Origin: an uncultured bacterium
Lineage (GTDB): Bacteria; Bacillota; Clostridia; Oscillospirales; Oscillospiraceae
NCBI GenBank assembly: GCA_947383145.1
Contig: CANDCH010000018.1
Location: 1-42,832 of the forward strand
Reading direction: 5' to 3'
DNA length: 42,832 bases
Both the position numbers and the translations under genes were made by a program. Below the pieces are notes generated by a model. That model searched no databases and was not told the origin of the DNA. It saw only the letters and a list, made by a program, of their open reading frames with translations. Positions 1 to 6,453 of the stretch are shown piece by piece; the first letter of the stretch is position 1; every line of letters starts with the position of its first letter.

Positions 1-1
1 A

Positions 2-56
2 AAGCCCAAGGCCCGCGCAGCGGGACTGGGTTTTGTCCGCGTCGGAGGGAAGCCGC
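2..56. repeat. GC-rich intergenic repeat, copy A
   Basis: This stretch matches, with few differences, the reverse complement of 33505-33559 (shared start AAGCCCAAGGCCCGCG, shared middle CTGGGTTTT, shared end GAAGCCGC). A more degenerate relative lies at 18205-18262. Bases 1-166 hold no gene that I can recognise. I found no convincing promoter for the ABC operon there. Confidence 0.6.
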
Positions 57-166
57 GCCGCCCCCCACGGCGCGCTTCAAACTTTGCACTTTCTTTACCC
101 TTCCTTTGCGATGTTTGGGCACCTGTCTGTCAAACTGAGCCTGTAAGCAAAAAAGGAGGCTTTTGT

Positions 167-1078
167 ATGGCAGTGATACAAACGGCGGGCCTGTCCAAGC
201 GCTACAAGGACAAATGGGCCGTGGATCACCTGGACCTGCGGGTGGAACAGGGGGACATCTACGGCTTCATCGGCCGCAACGGCGCTGGCAAGTCCACCAC
301 CCTGAAGCTCCTGTGCGGGCTGGCCCAGCCCACAGAAGGCGAGGCGCTGATTTTTGACAGGCCCCTCCGGGACCAGGTGGCCCGGAGGCGGGTGGGGGCC
401 CTCATCGAGCAGGCGGGGCTGTATCCCGACCAGAGCGGCCGGGAGAACCTGCGCCTGTACGCCGGCCTGCTGGGGCTGGACAGCCCGGAGCGGCAGGTGG
501 ACGAGATTCTGGAGACCGTGGGCCTGTCCCCGAAGGAGAAAAAGCCGGTGCGCCACTACTCCATGGGCATGAAGCAGCGTTTGGGCGTGGGGCTGGCTCT
601 GCTGGGCGGGCCGGACCTGCTGCTGCTGGACGAGCCCATCAACGGCCTGGACCCGGAGGGCATCCGGGAGATGCGGGAGCTGCTGCTGCGGCTCAACCGG
701 GAGCGTGGGCTCACCCTGCTCATCAGCTCCCACATCCTGGGGGAGCTGAGCAAAATCGCCACCCGGTACGGCATCATCCAGGAGGGGAAGCTGGTGGAGC
801 AGATTTCCGCCGCCGAGCTGGAGCAGAAGTGCACCGACTACCTCCACCTGCGCGCGGACCAGCCCCGGAAGGCCGCCGCCCTGCTGGAAAAGGAGTTCTG
901 CCTCCTGCACTGGGAGATGCGCCCCGAGGGAGAGATCCGCATTTACGAGAATGTGGACGCCAGGGCGGTGGGGCAGGCCCTGGCCAAGGCTGGCATCGCC
1001 GTGGAGGAGATGGGCCTGCACCGGCAGGACCTGGAGGACTATTTTCTGGAGCGAATGGGGGGTGCGGACCATGTTTAA
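167..1078 (+). CDS. ABC transporter ATP-binding protein, BcrA/lantibiotic-exporter type
   Basis: Cytoplasmic ATPase of an exporter, 303 residues. Walker A GRNGAGKST is at 36-44, the signature YSMGMKQR at 131-138, Walker B LLLLDEP at 151-157 and the switch histidine at 189. The variant signature SMGMKQR (instead of LSGGQ) is typical of ATPases paired with ABC-2 permeases for peptide antibiotics, bacitracin or lantibiotic self-protection. The start is fixed by AAAAGGAGG at 151-159. It overlaps the permease by 8 bases, so the two are translationally coupled. The substrate cannot be read from sequence; antimicrobial-peptide resistance is an inference from the family and the sensor kinase two genes on. 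Confidence 0.9.
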   Translation: MAVIQTAGLSKRYKDKWAVDHLDLRVEQGDIYGFIGRNGAGKSTTLKLLCGLAQPTEGEALIFDRPLRDQVARRRVGALIEQAGLYPDQSGRENLRLYAGLLGLDSPERQVDEILETVGLSPKEKKPVRHYSMGMKQRLGVGLALLGGPDLLLLDEPINGLDPEGIREMRELLLRLNRERGLTLLISSHILGELSKIATRYGIIQEGKLVEQISAAELEQKCTDYLHLRADQPRKAAALLEKEFCLLHWEMRPEGEIRIYENVDARAVGQALAKAGIAVEEMGLHRQDLEDYFLERMGGADHV

Positions 1079-1880
1079 CCTGCTGAAAATGGACCTGCGG
1101 CGGCTGTTCCGCAGCCGGAGCTTTTACATCATCCTGGGCGTGACGGCGGCGCTGATTACCCTGATGGTGGGCACGATATCCGCCGTCTCCGTTCAGGAAA
1201 ATCTGGACGCCCTCCAGGACACCGGCATGGTGGTGACCGACGGCTCCAGCGAAGATTTGCAGGAACATCTCCGGGGCATGACCCGGCTGGACTTCGCCCA
1301 CGAGTGCCTGGGCAGCGGATTCCTGCTCCTGCTGACCGGAATTGGAGTCACACTGTTCGTCCACAGCGATTTCTCCAGCGGTTACATCAAAAATATCTGC
1401 TTCGCCCGCCCCCGCCGGTGGGAGTATGTGCTGTCCAAGCTCCTGCTGACGGGCGTGTACAGCGGGATCGTGACGGTCCTGGGCATCCTGCTCTCCTTGG
1501 CGTCCCCCCTCCTGTTCGGGATTCGCCTGGACGCCAGCCCCATCGCGGAAATTTTGCGGTATGCCTTCTGGCTCTGGCTGCCCAGCTGGGCCTTCGGGCT
1601 GATGGGACTGGGCCTGGTGCTGCTCACCCGGGGCTCCACCCTGGGTATCATCCTGGCGGTGGTGTCCGGCGGCGGCCTGACGGCGGCCATCCTGCAAAAC
1701 CTGTGCCAGCGGTTCGGCTGGCCCGACCTATGGCAGTATCTGCTCAGCTCTGTGGTGCAGACCCAGTGCGTACCCATACCGGACGGGGGACAAATTGCCA
1801 TGATCCTTTGCTGCTCCGCCGGCTGGGCCCTGGTCTACGCCGCCGGGAGCTTGATTACCATGGAAAAACGGGATATCTGA
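1071..1880 (+). CDS. ABC-2 type permease, partner of the upstream ATPase
   Basis: Integral membrane protein of 269 residues with about six hydrophobic segments: residues 18-38, one near 80-97, and four in the C-terminal half. There is a large outside-type loop after the first segment, the layout of BcrB/lantibiotic-exporter permeases. An open frame extends upstream, but it would sit inside the ATPase gene. The ATG at 1071 gives the normal short basic N-terminus (MFNLLKMDLRRLFRSRSF). It would form the membrane channel of the exporter with the preceding ATPase. No residue shows what is transported. Confidence 0.85.
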   Translation: MFNLLKMDLRRLFRSRSFYIILGVTAALITLMVGTISAVSVQENLDALQDTGMVVTDGSSEDLQEHLRGMTRLDFAHECLGSGFLLLLTGIGVTLFVHSDFSSGYIKNICFARPRRWEYVLSKLLLTGVYSGIVTVLGILLSLASPLLFGIRLDASPIAEILRYAFWLWLPSWAFGLMGLGLVLLTRGSTLGIILAVVSGGGLTAAILQNLCQRFGWPDLWQYLLSSVVQTQCVPIPDGGQIAMILCCSAGWALVYAAGSLITMEKRDI

Positions 1881-1883
1881 GCG

Positions 1884-1912
1884 AATTTCCCCGCCCCATG
1901 GGCGGGGAAATT
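1884..1912 (+). promoter_or_regulatory. 13-bp perfect inverted repeat between permease and kinase
   Basis: AATTTCCCCGCCC, then the loop CAT, then its exact complement GGGCGGGGAAATT. It begins 4 bases after the permease stop and ends just before the kinase ribosome site (AAAGGAGG near 1917-1924). No T-run follows, so it is not a standard terminator. In the mRNA it would be a strong stem that could lower kinase translation or protect the ABC mRNA 3' end. Confidence 0.6.
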
Positions 1913-1931
1913 GACAAAAGGAGGAATTCCC

Positions 1932-2810
1932 ATGCTGCCCGCCCTGATCCTGACCCTGGCCGCCCTGGGCCTGTCCCTGACCCGCCTGCTGGCCTACCGC
2001 CGCCAGCTGGAGGACATGGCCCGGGTGCTGGAAGAGACCCCGGCGGAGAGCAATCTGCATCTGACGGTGAATATGTCCGGCACAGCGCCCCGGCGGCTGT
2101 GCCGGGCGGTGAACCGGCGCCTGGAGGAAGGGCGGCGGCTCCGGGTGGAGGCGCTGAGCAGCGAGCGGGATCTGAAGCATACCATGGCCTGCATCTCCCA
2201 TGACATCCGCACCCCCCTGGCCGGGGCCATGGGCTATCTGCAGCTGCTGGAGGGAGAGCCGGACCGGCAGGGGGAATACCTGGGCATCGTGGCAAAGCGG
2301 CTGGGGGAGCTGGAGGGACTTCTGGACGAGCTGTTTTTGTATACCCGGCTGCTCAGCGAGCCCCAGCCGCTGGAGTGCGGGAAAATGGCGGCCCTGCCGC
2401 CCCTGTGGGAGGCGCTGGCGGAATTTTATCCCCGGCTGGAGGCGGCGGGAATCGTGCCGGAGCTGCGCTTTGGCCGGGAGGATATGACGGTCCGGGCCAA
2501 CCCGGAGGCGTTGGGCCGGGTGTACCGGAACCTGATCGCCAACGCCCTGCGCCACGGCGGCGGGGGGCTGGCCGTCTCCGGGCGGGATGGAGCACTCTGC
2601 TTTTCAAACCCCCTGGGCCACGGCCCTCGGCCCGACCCGGACCGCCTGTTTGACCGCTTCTACCAGGGCAGTCCCGCCCGGGGAAAGGGCGGGGCCGGTT
2701 TGGGCCTCGCCATTGTGCGGGAGCTGATGGAACGCATGGGCGGGCAGGCCTCCGCGCGGATTGCGGACGGCGCCCTGGAAATCAGGCTGGTGTTTTCACA
2801 GGAGGCCTGA
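1932..2810 (+). CDS. Membrane sensor histidine kinase
   Basis: 292 residues. One N-terminal membrane helix (3-20) is followed by a short linker and the HisKA box with phospho-acceptor His90 (SHDIRTPLAG). The HATPase domain has an N box around Asn200/Asn204 (YRNLIANALRH) and a G box GGAGLGLAIV near 254-262. There is almost no extracellular domain, as in small intramembrane-sensing kinases that work with peptide-antibiotic ABC transporters. An in-frame TTG at 1911 lies inside the hairpin; ATG 1932 has AAAGGAGG at proper spacing and is preferred. No response regulator is encoded on either side within the window. Confidence 0.87.
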   Translation: MLPALILTLAALGLSLTRLLAYRRQLEDMARVLEETPAESNLHLTVNMSGTAPRRLCRAVNRRLEEGRRLRVEALSSERDLKHTMACISHDIRTPLAGAMGYLQLLEGEPDRQGEYLGIVAKRLGELEGLLDELFLYTRLLSEPQPLECGKMAALPPLWEALAEFYPRLEAAGIVPELRFGREDMTVRANPEALGRVYRNLIANALRHGGGGLAVSGRDGALCFSNPLGHGPRPDPDRLFDRFYQGSPARGKGGAGLGLAIVRELMERMGGQASARIADGALEIRLVFSQEA

Positions 2811-3015
2811 CGGCGCCGCTACCCCCGTGTCCAAAGATACGGGGCAGTTCTCTACTATCCGGCCCAATATTTTCTATCGCCGCCTTTATCTTCTCCCTGG
2901 CCCGTATGACCGGGCGCCTGATTGACTGCGGCCTGCAACTTGGATTTACCAAGCCCGAAGAATAGCGCCTGCTCCTCATTTCCTGCTTTCGCCACAATTC
3001 CTTTTTCACAATTTT

Positions 3016-3052
3016 ACGGCCTGTCTGGTTCATCGCCAGACAGGCCGTTTTT
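3016..3052 (+). terminator. Rho-independent terminator, rightward
   Basis: Stem ACGGCCTGTCTGG (3016-3028), loop TTCATCG, matching arm 3036-3048, then a T-run. It lies downstream of the sensor kinase. Confidence 0.8.
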
Positions 3053-3062
3053 CGACAGGCTG

Positions 3063-3089
3063 GGACGGACCAATGGTCCGTCCTTTTTT
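3063..3089 (+). terminator. Second rightward terminator in tandem
   Basis: Stem GGACGGACC, loop AAT, GGTCCGTCC, then six T. The T-run is on the plus strand only. With the preceding hairpin it shields the convergent binding-protein gene from read-through. Confidence 0.8.
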
Positions 3090-3095
3090 GCCCCG

Positions 3096-3914
3096 TCATC
3101 CGTTCTGAGACAGGTCCGTGCCGAAATATTTCAGGGACAGCTCGGTGAGCGTCCCCTCCTCCGCCATCTCCGCCAGGGCCTGGTCGATGGCCGCGCGAAG
3201 GGCGTCGCTGTCCGCCCCCTTGCGCATGGGGATGGCCACCTGGGTGGCCTCCGGGTCCAGGCAGGCGATCTTGACGGGGGCGTCCGGGTGCTGGGCTATG
3301 TAGTCGTAGTAGCTCGCCTCGGCGTTGAGGGTGGCGTCGATCCGCCCGGTGGTGAGCAGCTCGATGGTCTGGATGAAGTCGTCCACCCCGGTGACCTGTG
3401 CGCCGTATTTCTCCGCCACGCCGGCGTAGGTGCTGTGGAGGGTGTTGGCGGTCTGTTTGCCGTCCAGGTCCTCCATGGTCTGGATGGAGTCGTCGTCCGC
3501 CCGGACGATGACGGCGGTGCGGTTGTAGGCGTAGGGCACGGAGAAGTCGTACTTCTCCCGGCGGCTGTCGTCGATGTCCACGCCGTTGACGATGATATCA
3601 TACCGTCCGGCCTCCAGTCCGGCCAGAAGGCCGTTGAACTCTCCCTCCACAAAGCTCACGCTCACGCCCAGCTTGTCCGCGACGGCCTGGGCCACCTCCA
3701 CGTCGTAGCCCACCAGCCGGTCCTCCCCGTCGTGGTAGCCCCAGGGGGACCAGGTGCCCTCCAGCGCCACCACAATCTCCCCCTTGGCCTGGATGGCGGC
3801 CAGCAGGTCGCCCCCCATGTCCGTGGCCTGGGGCTTCTCCGCGGCGCAGCCCGCCAGGGCGGCCAGACACAGGGCCCCGGCGGCAAACACCGCTCCAACT
3901 CGTCTCCAATTCAT
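3096..3914 (-). CDS. Amino-acid ABC transporter substrate-binding lipoprotein
   Basis: Extracellular solute-binding protein of family 3 (polar amino acids, cystine or glutamine type), 272 residues. The signal peptide ends in a lipobox (LAGC) with lipidated Cys23. The periplasmic-binding fold is clear from GYDVEVAQAVADKLG and the downstream FVEGEFNGLLAGLEAGRYD, then DFSVPYAYN. It starts at ATG with AAGGAG 8 bases upstream (3923-3928). It is the last gene of a four-gene unit with its permease, its ATPase and a hydrolase. The specific amino acid cannot be assigned; cystine-type importers have similar proteins. Confidence 0.88.
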   Translation of the reverse strand: MNWRRVGAVFAAGALCLAALAGCAAEKPQATDMGGDLLAAIQAKGEIVVALEGTWSPWGYHDGEDRLVGYDVEVAQAVADKLGVSVSFVEGEFNGLLAGLEAGRYDIIVNGVDIDDSRREKYDFSVPYAYNRTAVIVRADDDSIQTMEDLDGKQTANTLHSTYAGVAEKYGAQVTGVDDFIQTIELLTTGRIDATLNAEASYYDYIAQHPDAPVKIACLDPEATQVAIPMRKGADSDALRAAIDQALAEMAEEGTLTELSLKYFGTDLSQNG

Positions 3915-3946
3915 GGTAAAAACTCCTTATCATTGTGATTTCAGCG

Positions 3947-4882
3947 TCAATCCATATGCTTTTCCAAAAACGCGTCCACCGCGGACCAGTACCGCTCCGG
4001 GTCCTCCCAGGAGGCCTCCCCGTGGGCCGCGCCGGGGATGGACAGCCGCTCCTTGTCCGGGCTGGCGCAGGCCTCGTACACCACGTCCAGCATCCAGTAG
4101 GGCACAAAGGTGTCCTCCTCCCCGTGGATGAACAGGATGGGCAGCTTCGTTTTCCTGAGCTGCTCCACCGCCGACGCCTCCTTAAAGCCGAATCCCGCCC
4201 GGATCTGGGCGACCAGGGAGGCGGCGTCCAGCACCGGGAAGGCGGGCAGGCCGAACATCTCCTTGAGCTGGCCCTCAAACTCGTCCCACACGGAGGAATA
4301 GCCGCAGTCCTCAATGACGCACTTCACATGGAGGGACAGGTCCGCCTCCCCGGCGGTCATCATCACCGTGGCCCCGCCCATGGAGACGCCGAACAGCACG
4401 ATCTCCGCCTGGGGGTCCTGCTCCACAATCGTATCCACCCAGGCCACGATGTCCCGCCGCTCCGGCCAGCCCATTCCGGCGTAGCGGCCCCCGCTCAGCT
4501 CGTGGGCCCGGGCGGCGGGGGCCAGGACGTTGTAACCCATCCCGTAAAAATGGGCGGCGAACCGGCCCCCGTACTGGGGGATGCTGCCGTAACCGTGGCA
4601 GATCACGGCATATTTGTGGCTCTCCCCCTCCTGGGGCAGGTAAAGGGCGTGGAGCTTCAGCCCGTCATGGCTCTCCAGCCAGCGGTCCTCGCTGCCCTCG
4701 GCGAACCACGCGCTGTCCCCCTCCAGGGTAACGGCTTCCGGGTCGCTGCGGCTGATCATACCGCCCGCCTCTGGGTCCAGGGCGAAGCGGAACAGGTAGT
4801 TTCCCGCGAAGGCCAGCCCTCCGGCTGTGAGCAGGAGCACCGCCGCCAGCGCGACGGCAATGATTTTTTTCACTTTTTTCAT
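3947..4882 (-). CDS. Membrane-anchored alpha/beta hydrolase, YqkD-like
   Basis: 311 residues. An N-terminal basic patch plus hydrophobic helix (about 7-28) would anchor it or export it. The hydrolase fold carries the nucleophile elbow GVSMGG (Ser167), likely acid Asp257 (GEEDTFV) and His287 (GAAHGE), a complete triad. The oxyanion-side segment CHGYGS is at 95-100. Length and motifs match Bacillus YqkD-type hydrolases of unknown substrate. Its start lies 14 bases after the ATPase stop and its end 32 bases before the binding-protein start, so it is embedded in the amino-acid importer operon. It might release the transported compound from an ester, amide or peptide outside the membrane; that is inference. 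Confidence 0.85.
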   Translation of the reverse strand: MKKVKKIIAVALAAVLLLTAGGLAFAGNYLFRFALDPEAGGMISRSDPEAVTLEGDSAWFAEGSEDRWLESHDGLKLHALYLPQEGESHKYAVICHGYGSIPQYGGRFAAHFYGMGYNVLAPAARAHELSGGRYAGMGWPERRDIVAWVDTIVEQDPQAEIVLFGVSMGGATVMMTAGEADLSLHVKCVIEDCGYSSVWDEFEGQLKEMFGLPAFPVLDAASLVAQIRAGFGFKEASAVEQLRKTKLPILFIHGEEDTFVPYWMLDVVYEACASPDKERLSIPGAAHGEASWEDPERYWSAVDAFLEKHMD

Positions 4883-4896
4883 CTATGTACCGCCTC

Positions 4897-5637
4897 TCAC
4901 TCCGATTGCCCGCCGGGCTGGAGAAAGGCCCGGGTGCGGGCCTCCCGGGGGCGCTCAAAGACCTCCCGGGTGGGGCCGGCCTCCACCACCGCGCCGTCCT
5001 CCATGAACACCACCTGATTGGACACGGTGCGGGCAAAGCCCAGCTCATGGGTGACCACCAGCATGGTCACGCCGTCCTCCGCCAGCCGCCGCATGACGGC
5101 CAGCACCTCCCCCGTCAGTTCCGGGTCCAGGGCGGAGGTGGGCTCGTCGAAGTAGATGATCTCCGGGTCCGCCGCCATGGCCCTGGCGATGGCCACCCGC
5201 TGCTGCTGCCCGCCGGACAGCTGGCTGGGGTAGTGGTCCATCCGGCCGGACATCCCCACCCGGTCCAGCGCCCTGCGGCCCAGCTCCACCGCCTGGGCTT
5301 TCGGCATTTTCCGGGCCACGATCAGCCCCTCCGTCACGTTTTCCAGGGCGGTTTTGTTAAGAAACAGGTTGTAGCTCTGGAACACAAAGGCGGTCTTCCT
5401 CCGCAGCCGCAAAACGTCCCGCCTGGGCACATGGCCCAGCCGGAACTCCTCTCCGTCAAAAGCGAGGGTTCCTCCGTCCGCGGTCTCCAGAAAGTTGACG
5501 CACCGCAGGAGGGTGGTCTTCCCCGAGCCGCTGGGGCCCAGGATTACCGCCACGTCCCCCCGGTTCACGGTGAGGTCCACCCCCTTGAGCACCTCCAGCG
5601 CTCCAAAGGATTTTCTGATGCCCTTTACCTCCAGCAT
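4897..5637 (-). CDS. Polar amino-acid ABC transporter ATPase, GlnQ type
   Basis: 246 residues. Walker A GPSGSGKTT is at 34-42, Q-loop Gln87 (FQSYNLF), signature LSGGQQQR at 140-147, Walker B IIYFDEP at 160-166 and D-loop SALD. All residues needed for ATP hydrolysis are present. It energises the permease encoded 3 bases upstream. Its ribosome site (GGAGGG) overlaps the permease's last codons. Family: polar amino-acid uptake (GlnQ/TcyC/ArtP). Confidence 0.92.
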   Translation of the reverse strand: MLEVKGIRKSFGALEVLKGVDLTVNRGDVAVILGPSGSGKTTLLRCVNFLETADGGTLAFDGEEFRLGHVPRRDVLRLRRKTAFVFQSYNLFLNKTALENVTEGLIVARKMPKAQAVELGRRALDRVGMSGRMDHYPSQLSGGQQQRVAIARAMAADPEIIYFDEPTSALDPELTGEVLAVMRRLAEDGVTMLVVTHELGFARTVSNQVVFMEDGAVVEAGPTREVFERPREARTRAFLQPGGQSE

Positions 5638-5640
5638 GGC

Positions 5641-6315
5641 TCAGCCCTCCTGTCTCTGGTACGCGCCCAGCCGCCGCTCCCCCACGCCCTGGAGCCAGGT
5701 GAGCGCCGTGGAGAGCAGAAGGTACACCAGCCCCACCTCGATATACAGCACCAGGGGCTCGTACACCACCGCGTTGATCTGCTCGGCGGCCCGGAACATC
5801 TCCACCACGGTGATGTTGGAGGCCAGGGAGGTGTCCTTCACCATGGCGATGAGGGAGTTGGACAAGGAGGGGAAGGCGGTGCGCATGGCCTGGGGCAGAA
5901 TGATGCGGCGCATGGTCTGTAAGTAGCTCATCCCGGCGCAGTACCCCGCCTCCAGCTGTCCGGCGGGAACGGCCTCCAGCGCCGCCCGGACGGTCTCGGC
6001 GCAGTAGGCCCCCTCGTTGAGAGAAAACACCACGACGGCGGCGGGAAAGGGGTCCAGGGTGATCCCCACCCTGGGCAGGCCGTAGAACACCACAAACAGC
6101 TGCACCAGCAGGGGGGTGCCCCGGAACACCCAGATGTAAAACCGGCACAGCTGGGTAACCGCCGGCACCCGGGCGAACTGGGCCAGCGCCGCCGCCACGG
6201 CGATGACCATGGCCAGGGAAAAGGCGATGACGGTCAGCGGGATGGTGGCCGTCAGGCCGGGTATGAGAATTTTGGGGAAGGAGTCCAGCACGATCCCCAG
6301 CAGGCGTTCGTCCAT
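5641..6315 (-). CDS. Polar amino-acid ABC transporter permease, HisM/GlnP type
   Basis: 224 residues with about five membrane helices. The EAA loop contacting the ATPase is visible (EAGYCAGMSYLQTMRRIILP). The FRGTPLLVQLF stretch is the hallmark of this permease family. Only one permease gene is present, so a homodimer is expected. It is the first gene of the operon: promoter at 6386-6414, AAAGGA ribosome site about 13 bases before the ATG. Confidence 0.92.
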   Translation of the reverse strand: MDERLLGIVLDSFPKILIPGLTATIPLTVIAFSLAMVIAVAAALAQFARVPAVTQLCRFYIWVFRGTPLLVQLFVVFYGLPRVGITLDPFPAAVVVFSLNEGAYCAETVRAALEAVPAGQLEAGYCAGMSYLQTMRRIILPQAMRTAFPSLSNSLIAMVKDTSLASNITVVEMFRAAEQINAVVYEPLVLYIEVGLVYLLLSTALTWLQGVGERRLGAYQRQEG

Positions 6316-6385
6316 GAATACAAGCCGTTCCTTTCTGAAATGTGGAGATTTCTGGGAAAATGCCTCAAAATCCTTGCGGCAATAA

Positions 6386-6414
6386 ATTCTACCATATTCC
6401 TAGGAAAAAAGCAA
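6386..6414 (-). promoter_or_regulatory. Promoter of the amino-acid importer operon
   Basis: Read on the minus strand: -35 TTGCTT (6409-6414), 17-base spacer, -10 TAGAAT (6386-6391). The -35 overlaps the T-run end of the upstream gene's terminator, so the two units are packed back to back. The leader would be about 60 bases. Confidence 0.6.
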
Positions 6415-6440
6415 GGGGCGGAGTTTGCTCCGCCCCTTGC
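6405..6440 (-). terminator. Terminator of the hydratase gene
   Basis: 13-bp perfect stem (GCAAGGGGCGGAG / CTCCGCCCCTTGC, four-base loop) followed on the minus strand by six T. It lies 13 bases after the hydratase stop codon. Confidence 0.9.
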
Positions 6441-6453
6441 CGCGCGTATTTTG

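Larger units (their letters stand above)
2811..3095. other. Non-genic gap with possible decayed ORF
   Basis: No intact gene. A plus-strand frame ending at the TAG near 2964-2966 reads as a short coherent tail (LARMTGRLIDCGLQLGFTK...) without a start codon or ribosome site. It may be a gene remnant that I cannot identify. Two rightward terminators fill the right half. Confidence 0.4.
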
